12,524 bases of DNA from a bacterium (GTDB lineage Bacteria; Bacillota_I; Bacilli_A; RF39; UBA660). The notes under the pieces are model-generated. The model made no database searches, had not been told where the DNA came from, and saw nothing but the letters and a program-made list of their open reading frames with translations. The position numbers and the translations under genes were made by a program. Shown here piece by piece: positions 1 through 6,491 of the stretch (positions are counted from its first letter, which is position 1; every line of letters starts with the position of its first letter). The DNA lies in the NCBI GenBank assembly GCA_029007685.1, contig JAQXIG010000146.1, forward strand, positions 1 through 12,524, in the 5' to 3' direction.

Positions 1-291
1 AAATTGTTTTATATCTTTATAAAAAGAAATTAATATATCGGATTGATTAACTTGTACTTCAATAATTTTTTTATTTAATTTATAAGCAACATTTTTCATT
101 AAATAATTTCTTTTAATACTATTATTGATATTTAATACTTGTTTATCAAATTCATCAAAAAGTCTAATAGCAATATCTTTTTTATTATATATTATATTTT
201 CATAACAACTTGTATCTACATTTAATAATTTTAATTTCCTTTTTTGTGCTTCACTATCAACACAAGATATAGTTTTAGTATTTTTATTCAT
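1..291 (-). CDS. DUF5655-like protein, fragment running off the left edge
   Basis: This frame is open from an ATG at 289-291 to the window edge, giving about 97 residues. The last 60 or so look like the start of a DUF5655 domain: a helix reading AIRLFDEFDKQVL, then KNVAYKLNKKIIEVQV, like the 'LFE-L...aYk...f.ei' pattern of that family (recalled, not searched). The function of DUF5655 is unknown to me; it often sits at the C-terminus of accessory proteins near restriction or defence genes. No good ribosome binding site precedes the ATG, so it is probably not the true start. If one copy of the tandem repeat at 346-397 is removed, the frame continues upstream to about position 455. Base composition is far more AT-rich than the rest of the window, which suggests acquired DNA. 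The 3' end is outside the window. Family assignment is tentative. Confidence 0.5.
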   Translation of the reverse strand, partial: MNKNTKTISCVDSEAQKRKLKLLNVDTSCYENIIYNKKDIAIRLFDEFDKQVLNINNSIKRNYLMKNVAYKLNKKIIEVQVNQSDILISFYKDIKQF

Positions 292-345
292 CTTCAAACA
301 TTCATTATTAGAATATTTTACTCCATTATAAATAAGATTATAAGT

Positions 346-397
346 AGAGTAAACCTCAAACTTGGCTCTACAGAGTAAACCTCAAACTTGGCTCTAC
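346..397. repeat. Perfect 26-bp tandem duplication that breaks a reading frame
   Basis: Two identical 26-bp units lie head to tail at 346-371 and 372-397. Each ends in CTCTAC, and GTAGAG precedes the body of the first unit, so the unit has short inverted ends. 26 is not a multiple of 3. On the minus strand the frame upstream of the repeat reads ...NINCRAKFEVYS. With one copy removed it continues into the DUF5655-like frame (...TYNLIYNGVKYS...) that runs to the window edge; with both copies it ends at a TAA at 318-320. This is seen directly in the sequence. Slipped-strand duplication, phase variation and an assembly error are all possible causes. Confidence 0.9.
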
Positions 398-400
398 AAT

Positions 401-1504
401 TTATATTATTTGCAAGTTTTTCTCTAAATTCAAATATGTTCCTGTATTTACTCCAAGATTGCAGGAGTTTTGAAGGACTTGAAGAAAGGTTTGATCTCCA
501 TGACCTCCAGCTTTCCAACAGCCAATGCGAGCCCCACTGATAATGACGCTTCCAGAATCATAGAAACGATCGTTTTCCATATCGATTAAATTTTCTTCTA
601 GTGCAGCAGCAAATGTTGAAATTTTGAAGGTACTTCCGGGTTCATAGGAAGCCCAAATGGGTAAATTTCTACTTAATGTTTCCATTGTATAATTTTGATA
701 AGAATTTGGGTCATAACTAGGACGGGAAGCCATTCCTAATATTTCCCCTGTGTTGGGTTCCATTGCAATCGCTAAGGCCATATCGGGATTAAAAGCTTTC
801 ACGGCATTTTCTAATTCTCGTTCTAGAGACATTTGAATTTTATAATCAATAGTCAGTTGAAGATTCATACCATTAGTTGGTTCAACATAAACATCTGATA
901 AATCCAATTTCTTTCCTTTAGCATCCGAGAAGTATTTAATTGCTCCTGATTCTCCGGTTAAATATTTATCATATTCTAATTCTAAACCGCTTAATCCTTG
1001 ATTGTCGATCCCTACATAACCCAGTACATGAGCTAATGATGTTCCGTAAGGATAATATCTTTTGGCTTCTTTGACTAAATAAACTCCCGGTAAATTTAAA
1101 TCATTAATTTGATCGGCTATTTCATAAGATAATCTTCTTCCTTCAGGATGAACTCTTTCAATTGAGGTTACTTTATTGATATGGGCATCCATTTCTTCTT
1201 TAGTTACTCCTAATATTTCAGCTAATTTTTGACTAGTATCATCTTTGTTCTTAATTTGATTTGGAATAAGAATCAAAGAGGTAGTAGTTAAATTATCGGC
1301 CAGTACCACACCATTTCGATCTAAGATTAATCCTCGATTGGCTTCAATTGGTAAATCTCTACTCCATAAATCTTTGGCTAATGCTGATAATTTGTCATAA
1401 TCGATGATTTGTACATATACTACTCTTAAAATAATAAAGATAAACATGAGGTTTATAATTAAGAATATTACTTTGATTCTAGAATCAATTTTTTTCGTAA
1501 ACAT
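401..1504 (-). pseudogene. spoVD: SpoVD-type penicillin-binding protein, truncated in the transpeptidase domain
   Basis: This encodes the N-terminal 367 residues of a class B penicillin-binding protein; SpoVD crosslinks peptidoglycan of the spore cortex. A membrane anchor lies at residues 11-33, a dimerisation domain with RGLILDRNG at 57-65, and the catalytic SxxK motif STFK at 291-294. SCN at 347-349 is the SxN motif. The sub-type call rests on the pedestal sequence (YYPYGTSLAHVLGYVGIDNQG) and on Cys329 and Cys348. They are 19 residues apart, and Cys329 is 38 after the active Ser, which matches the redox-switch pair I recall for B. subtilis SpoVD (Ser294, Cys332, Cys351). Homology ends just after residue 349 (near position 455), followed by about 18 unrelated residues. 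The KTG motif is missing, so the product should be inactive. The start ATG has an AGGTGATC ribosome binding site. Confidence 0.85.
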
Positions 1505-1519
1505 TTGATCACCTATTTC

Positions 1520-1548
1520 ATCGTATGATCTTTTCCATTCAAAAAGAC
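1520..1548 (-). promoter_or_regulatory. Candidate sigma-E promoter for spoVD
   Basis: On the minus strand, GTCTTTTT (1541-1548) and CATACGAT (1520-1527) are separated by 13 bp. They match the sigma-E consensus GTCATATT / CATACAAT at 6 of 8 and 7 of 8 positions. spoVD is sigma-E dependent in B. subtilis, so the location makes sense. The weak point is that transcription would start almost on the AGGTGATC ribosome binding site, leaving a leader of only about 10 nt. Confidence 0.4.
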
Positions 1549-1574
1549 TAGCTATTTTGCGCTAATCTTTAGTC
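1541..1574 (-). terminator. Weak candidate terminator after the cation ATPase
   Basis: On the minus strand a 5-bp stem, GACTA (1570-1574) with TAGTC (1546-1550), is followed directly by five T. The loop is long (19 nt) and the stem weak, so this is doubtful. Its T-run is also the -35 element of the candidate sigma-E promoter. Confidence 0.25.
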
Positions 1575-1625
1575 ATTCTACTTATAGGTCATTTCCTTAT
1601 TTATTAATTTTTTTACTGTTAGGCA

Positions 1626-4232
1626 TTATTCTATTTGTTTTTTTACTTTTCGATAGGTCCATTTGTAAATTTCAGCGACGACAACAATCATAAAAGCCAG
1701 ACAGAATAACCCCAATAATGTTTCCGGTTTTAACGGGGTTACACTTAAGAACTTCGCTAGAAATGGAATTTCTGTTACAATTAGTTGTAAAATAATCGAA
1801 CTGATAATAGTTCCTATTACTAAAGGATTGGTAAATAAACTGGTTTGGAAAATACTGTTTTTTTCACTCCGACAATTTAGAACGTGAATATTTTGGATGA
1901 ATACCATTAACATCATAATCATACTTCTGGCTAACAGCAAATTGGTGTTTCGATCTATTAAATATTTCCAAGTAGTAATTACTATAGTAGAAATGGTAGC
2001 TCCGAATACTAGGACTTCTATGATTAAATCTTTATTAAAGAGTGACTCTTTGGTACTACGTGGTTTTTCTTCCATGATTTGTTTTTTGCTTCTTTCAAAA
2101 GATAAGGAAATGTCTTGAAGACCATCGGTTACGACATTGATCCATAACAATTGGATCGCCAGTAATGGTATGTCATATCCTAACGATATCGCTAGTAGAA
2201 AGAATAATACTTCGGCCATACCACAAGATAACAAGAATAAAGTTATTTTTCTAATGTTGGCATAAGCGATGCGCCCTTCTTCAATTCCTGAGACAATGGA
2301 AGTGAAATTATCATCAGTAATGATCATAGAAGCAGTATCTTTAGCAACATCAGTTCCACTTCCCATTGCAATTCCGATATTAGCATCCTTGATTGCTGGA
2401 GCATCATTCACTCCGTCTCCAGTTACAGCTACAAATTCCCCCATTCTCTTGTATGATTCTACAATATGTAATTTATCTAATGGAGTTACTCGGGAGAATA
2501 CTTTTTTATCTTGGATAAATTGATCGAAGGTTTCTTGACCTTGTTCATAGTATTTTTCGAGTTCGCTGCCGGTTGTCACTTCTGAGTCCTTCATGATTAA
2601 ATTTAAGTCTTTGGCAATCTTGGTGGCAGTTAGAGGATGATCTCCGGTAATCATTACCACTTTGATTCCTGCTTTGTTACAGCTTTCAATGGAGTTTAGT
2701 GCTTCTTCTCTGATTGGATCGATAAAGGCTACTAATCCCAGAAAAGTTAAGTTATGGATATCTTCAGGATTGGTTCCTGCTACTTCTCCGTCACATACAG
2801 CGATTACACGATATCCTTCTTTAGATAAGAGTTCATTTTGTTTTTGATATGTTTCTTTGTTTTCAGAAAAAATCATTACTTTTTCTAATGATCCTTTTAC
2901 AGTACAACGTAATTTTCCTTCTTCTTGATAAAAAACCGCAGAATACTGATTTTCTGATTCATAGGGAATACTATCTTTTTTTTGCCATGTTAGGTTTTCA
3001 TTTAATTTTTGATGTAGTACTAAAAAAGCGATATCAATAGAGTCACCGTTATAAATTGGTTTATTGTTCCTTACTTCATAATTTGCTTCGTTATTTAATG
3101 CACATAGATTTACCAAACGGATTAATTCATCCTGAATAGGAGTTTTATTCGAAGTAATACTACCATCAGTTGAATATCCTGACCCACTTACTTCATAAGT
3201 TGTATTATCTGCTAAAACGATTTTTTTGGCGGTTTGTTCATTTACCGTTAATGTTCCTGTTTTATCACTGGCTATGACAGTACAACTTCCTAAAGATTCT
3301 ACTGAATTTAGTTTTTTTACGATTACATTCTTTTGACTCATACGATTGGAAGCAATGGTCAGGGCCATGGTTAGAGCTAAAGGAAGTCCTTCTGGCATTG
3401 CAGATACAGCTAAAGCTACTACGGATAGAAAAATTTCTCTAGTTGGATAATTATTTAGATATAATACTGCCATCGAAATTAAGGCTACAATTAAAATTAG
3501 AATGCTAATTTGCTTTGAAAATTTTTCCATTCTGATGGTAAGAGGAGATTTTTCCTCTTTGGTTTCTGATACTTTACTTGCAATTTTTCCAATTTCTGTA
3601 TGAATCGCAGTCGCAATGACGCAGGCTTTGGCTCTTCCAGTCATCACATTGGTTCCTGCATATACCATATTCTTTCTTTCAGCTAAAATCGTATTTTCTT
3701 TCAAGACACAAGTTTCTTTAAAGGTAGCAGTACTTTCACCAGTTAAGACAGATTCGTTTACTTGTAGATTTCTAGATTCAATAATTCTGGCGTCTGCACT
3801 GATTTTAGTGCCGCTATCTAATAAGAGAATATCTCCTACTACAATATTTTCAGCAGCAATTTCTTGTTCTACTCCATCTCTTAAAACTTTGGCAGTTACT
3901 TTAATCATGTTGGTTAAGGCTTCCAATGATTTTAAAGCTTTATTTTCTTGATAAGTCCCCATTAGGACATCGATTAAGATAATGAATGTAATGACCAAAG
4001 CATCGATAGTTTCACCAATTAAAAAAGATATTACTACCGTAATTAGTAAAATAATTTCGATTGGATCTAATAATTGTTCGAAAAAAATAGTACTTATTTT
4101 TTTTCTCGGTTTGCTGGGTAATTTGTTAGGGCCATACTTTTTTAACCGTTTTTTGCTTTCGGTTGTCGTTAATCCTGAGGGATTGGTTTCTAGTTCTTTT
4201 AAAAGAGTTTCTTCCTCTATATTATACTTCAT
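1626..4232 (-). CDS. P-type cation-transporting ATPase, probably Ca2+ export
   Basis: An 868-residue P2-type ATPase, full length for the family, which pumps Ca2+ (or a related cation) out of the cell using ATP. In order: a cytoplasmic N-terminal domain; M1-M2 at about 56-95; actuator motif TGES (164-167); M3-M4 with PEGLP (280-284); the phosphorylation motif DKTGT with catalytic Asp323; nucleotide-binding KGS (446-448); MITGDHP (527-532); hinge TGDGVNDAP (604-612); then six C-terminal helices. By analogy with SERCA, ion ligands Glu281 (M4), Glu674 (M5), Asn699 and Asp703 (M6, NVVTDG) are kept, but the M5 Asn is Gly671. That makes the number of Ca2+ sites uncertain. The ATG start has a GGTGA ribosome binding site 6 nt upstream. 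It sits alone, between a gene-poor stretch and spoVD. Ion specificity is inferred only. Confidence 0.9.
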   Translation of the reverse strand: MKYNIEEETLLKELETNPSGLTTTESKKRLKKYGPNKLPSKPRKKISTIFFEQLLDPIEIILLITVVISFLIGETIDALVITFIILIDVLMGTYQENKALKSLEALTNMIKVTAKVLRDGVEQEIAAENIVVGDILLLDSGTKISADARIIESRNLQVNESVLTGESTATFKETCVLKENTILAERKNMVYAGTNVMTGRAKACVIATAIHTEIGKIASKVSETKEEKSPLTIRMEKFSKQISILILIVALISMAVLYLNNYPTREIFLSVVALAVSAMPEGLPLALTMALTIASNRMSQKNVIVKKLNSVESLGSCTVIASDKTGTLTVNEQTAKKIVLADNTTYEVSGSGYSTDGSITSNKTPIQDELIRLVNLCALNNEANYEVRNNKPIYNGDSIDIAFLVLHQKLNENLTWQKKDSIPYESENQYSAVFYQEEGKLRCTVKGSLEKVMIFSENKETYQKQNELLSKEGYRVIAVCDGEVAGTNPEDIHNLTFLGLVAFIDPIREEALNSIESCNKAGIKVVMITGDHPLTATKIAKDLNLIMKDSEVTTGSELEKYYEQGQETFDQFIQDKKVFSRVTPLDKLHIVESYKRMGEFVAVTGDGVNDAPAIKDANIGIAMGSGTDVAKDTASMIITDDNFTSIVSGIEEGRIAYANIRKITLFLLSCGMAEVLFFLLAISLGYDIPLLAIQLLWINVVTDGLQDISLSFERSKKQIMEEKPRSTKESLFNKDLIIEVLVFGATISTIVITTWKYLIDRNTNLLLARSMIMMLMVFIQNIHVLNCRSEKNSIFQTSLFTNPLVIGTIISSIILQLIVTEIPFLAKFLSVTPLKPETLLGLFCLAFMIVVVAEIYKWTYRKVKKQIE

Positions 4233-4252
4233 ATTTTCACCACTATTAGTTT

Positions 4253-4310
4253 ACCACAAATTATATTTTTTTACTAATAAAAAAGTTGGGCTTGTATGAA
4301 AATTTGTGGT
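4253..4310. repeat. 10-bp inverted repeat overlapping the ATPase promoter region
   Basis: ACCACAAATT (4253-4262) and AATTTGTGGT (4301-4310) are perfect inverted copies separated by 38 bp. The inner arm overlaps the -10-like TATAAT at 4260-4265. This could be a pair of operator half-sites, a long-loop hairpin or chance. Confidence 0.5.
4260..4265 (-). promoter_or_regulatory. Possible -10 element of the cation ATPase gene
   Basis: TATAAT on the minus strand lies 28 bp before the ATPase start codon. At 16-18 bp spacing I see no recognisable -35 box, and the surroundings are almost pure A/T, so support is weak. Confidence 0.3.
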
Positions 4311-5007
4311 GTTGTTTTTACAGTCTTCTATTCTTAACTAATTCTATTTAAATAAAATGATATCATTATGCTTTGCTAAAGTACGTTGGTGTCTTCTTTT
4401 TATATAATATATACTCACTTAGACACTATTTTACTTCTTTCATTATTGTTTTCTTATATCCGACCATTCTTTATCTAACGATTCATATTTATTTATATCT
4501 TCCATGGTGTCTAAAGTCTTTTCTCTCAAGTTGTGAATCATTCTATAAAACAACCCTGATATACATTTTTGGTTCTAAAATTAGAAAATGGTTCATGATT
4601 CACATTAATTTATTCATTCATTGTTAGATTATTGATTTCTACAAAGGTGGGTAAATATACGATTGAATTAGCATTCTATCTCATCCATAAACAGAGGTGT
4701 TTTTGGCATCTGAAAAAGTGTGTCATACGATCTTATAACAGCGTCATAATACTACCAATTTCAATCAATCCCCCATCTTTTATATATTCTATCGCACTTA
4801 GAAAAATTTCTATTATAAAAATTATAGATACTCTAGTTAGTTTATCTAGCAACTTAACTAGAGATATCCTAATAAATAATCTCTTAATTCCGATTTCTAA
4901 ATTGAACCTTCAAAACACTAGTTTATTTGTTAACTTTAGTATATCATCTATTTCCTACTATGACACCGTGTTTCCGAAGTTAAGATAGTGATGCATATAA
5001 TCTTTTA

Positions 5008-6218
5008 CTATCCACAAAAATGCTTGGTACATAAAGTTTTTATTTCTTGTTTATAAATTTCTACGCCTGGTTGATCAAATGGATTCATATCTAACAAATA
5101 CGCACCAATTGTGGCAGTTAATTCTAATAGATATAGAAAATGACCTAATGTTTCGGTTTCTAAGTTCGGTAGTGTCAAAATGATAGATGGGGTATTTCCT
5201 TGATGGTGAGCAATACAGATTTTATCGATTATCATTTGGTTAAACTCATTCATATCGTAATTTGTATTTAACATCGGGACTGATGGTTCTATTTTTCTAT
5301 TTTGATTACGGTTTCAAATACTTGTTTTTTTCCATCTTGAAAGTACTGCCCTATCGAATGTAAATTAGTGGTATTGAAATTAGGTATGGGCAAAATTCCT
5401 TTTTCGTCTTTTCCTTGAGTTTCTGCGAATAATTGTTGATACCATAGAGAAAGTGAAGATAGTTTTTTTTCATAGAACGTAACGGCTTCTACGGTTTTGT
5501 GATCTTCTTCTAAATGTTTTCTAATCAAGGCAATGCGGCTAGCTAATTGAAAAATTTCATCATTACTTGGAATTCCTTTTAATAATTCTTGAATATCGAT
5601 ACCGCCTACTGCGATTGGAAAAAGTCCTACTGGCGTTAGAACTGAAAAGCGTCCACCAATATTTTCGGGTATTTCTAAAGTATGATAATGTTCACGAATA
5701 GCAATTTCGGTTAAGTGATTGTTTGTTTTGGAAGTAGTTACAAAAATTCGATCTTGATAATCACTAAAGTTTTCCTTCATGTATTTCTCAATAATTTCAA
5801 AACAAGCAATTGTTTCTAAGGTTGTGCCAGATTTGGAAATGACATTCACATAGATGCTTTTTCCAGTAATATAGTTTAATAATTCTTTTAGGTAAGTTCC
5901 AGATAAATGATAGCCAATAAACATTACCTCTGGCGTTTTTTTTGAAAAGTAAGGACTTAATGCTTCGATTACGGCTTTACTACCCAAATAGGATCCTCCT
6001 ATTCCTATTACTAGGAATAGGTCAGCTCGTTTTTGAATTTTTTTTGTGTATTCTTTTATTTTCTCTAAGTCTTGTTGCGAGATTGTTTGATTAGGGTCTG
6101 TCCAATCTAACATACTTGCTTTTTCATTAATGATCGTTTCAATTTCTTTTAATTTTATTTTTTCTTGTTCGGAAATGCTATCATACTTTTCTACATATTT
6201 ACTACTTAATTTTATCAT
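5008..6218 (-). pseudogene. pgi: Glucose-6-phosphate isomerase, split by a frameshift
   Basis: The enzyme interconverts glucose-6-phosphate and fructose-6-phosphate in glycolysis. The first piece (5289-6218, 309 residues) carries IGIGGSYLG (71-79), the phosphate-binding SKSGTT (128-133), GGRFSVLTPVG (188-198), Glu266 in AETQGKDEKG and His287 in NLHSIGQY. The second piece (5008-5274 from its own ATG) holds NPFDQPGVEIYK, whose Lys is the last catalytic residue. The frame breaks at a perfect 8-bp tandem duplication (5287-5302). Deleting one copy joins ...VIKIE to PSVPMLNTN... and gives one protein of about 400 residues, somewhat shorter than the ~450 of Bacillus. All catalytic residues are present, so the break looks recent, switchable or artefactual. 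The start ATG has an AAGGAG ribosome binding site just after the GGDEF remnant, suggesting co-transcription with the genes upstream. Confidence 0.92.
5287..5302. repeat. 8-bp tandem duplication causing the pgi frameshift
   Basis: TTCTATTT occurs twice in direct succession at 5287-5294 and 5295-5302 (AAATAGAA on the coding strand). The second coding-strand copy brings a TAG into frame. Loss of one copy restores pgi exactly. Confidence 0.95.
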
Positions 6219-6229
6219 TTTTACTCCTT

Positions 6230-6426
6230 TTATTTTTTCAAAACTTTTTGATTTCTAGTTAGATGGAATTGATTGGTTGTATTGTCAAAGTAAGCAACAT
6301 TATTTCGTCCATGTTCTTTAGCATAATATAGAGCTTGATCCTCATTATTTAATTTTTCTAGGATATTGCTATATGAATGATTGCTGCTAACTCCGATTGA
6401 TATAGGGCTAATTGATAAGAATCCAT
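6230..6426 (-). pseudogene. Remnant of a GGDEF (diguanylate cyclase-like) gene
   Basis: The minus strand from about 6412 to 6230 encodes the C-terminal end of a GGDEF domain: SIGVSSN, then DQALYYAKEHGRNNVAYFD, ending at TAA 6230-6232. GGDEF domains make cyclic di-GMP. The GGDEF signature itself and everything before it are missing. A start codon with a good AGGTGATAAG ribosome binding site remains at 6424-6426, but it opens a different frame that stops after 22 codons (MDSYQLALYQ...). The simplest reading is an internal deletion that kept the first few codons and the last ~65, out of frame. It cannot make an active enzyme. It lies between the glycosidase gene and pgi, and the pgi ribosome binding site begins right after its stop. 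Confidence 0.8.
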
Positions 6427-6472
6427 CTTATCACCTTTTTTCCTTTGTTTTTTTAATCTTTTTCTCTTTTTT

Positions 6473-6481
6473 ATTATATCA
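6473..6481 (-). promoter_or_regulatory. Extended -10 promoter ahead of the GGDEF remnant and pgi
   Basis: The minus strand reads TGATATAAT, an extended -10 element (TGn plus TATAAT), 47 bp before the GGDEF start codon and just after the glycosidase stop. No clear -35 is seen. It could give pgi its own transcript. Confidence 0.4.
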
Positions 6482-6491
6482 CTTTTTATTT

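Larger units (their letters stand above)
4233..5007. other. Gene-poor 775-bp stretch, possibly holding a decayed minus-strand gene
   Basis: No intact gene is visible. Directly downstream of pgi, one minus-strand frame can be followed from about 5003 to 4733. It reads YLNFGNTVS, two stops, EIDDILKLTNKLVF, a stop, and then a 48-residue open run including SAIEYIKDGGLIEIGSIMTL before a TAA. Changing frame there gives SYDTLFQMPKTPLFMDEIE. A later piece (about 4574-4446) reads REKTLDTMEDINKYESLDKEWSDIRKQ. The protein-like segments interrupted by stops suggest an eroded gene, but I do not recognise the family and AT-rich DNA can give such runs by chance. Two plus-strand open frames (4373-4627 and 4632-4988) lack a ribosome binding site; the second starts at TTG. 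I regard them as spurious. Confidence 0.35.

Noticed and set aside
346..397. Two repeats with inverted ends, as in a CRISPR array
   Set aside because: The copies are directly adjacent with no spacer, there are only two, and no cas gene is near.
4286..4296. CATACAAG before the ATPase as a sigma-E -10 box
   Set aside because: No matching -35 box at 13-15 bp, and it is not a known sporulation gene.
3616..4299. Plus-strand open frames opposite the ATPase gene
   Set aside because: They are antisense to a full-length, motif-complete ATPase and have no start signals.
4441..4560. TGA read as Trp in the gene-poor stretch to rescue a frame
   Set aside because: Intact genes in the window use TGG for Trp, and frames in this stretch are also broken by TAA and TAG.
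4373..4627. 84-codon plus-strand open frame
   Set aside because: No ribosome binding site, hydrophobic low-complexity translation typical of AT-rich noise, and no partner genes on that strand.
4632..4988. 118-codon plus-strand open frame
   Set aside because: It starts at TTG without a ribosome binding site, has no recognisable domain, and runs antisense to a stop-interrupted, protein-like minus-strand frame.
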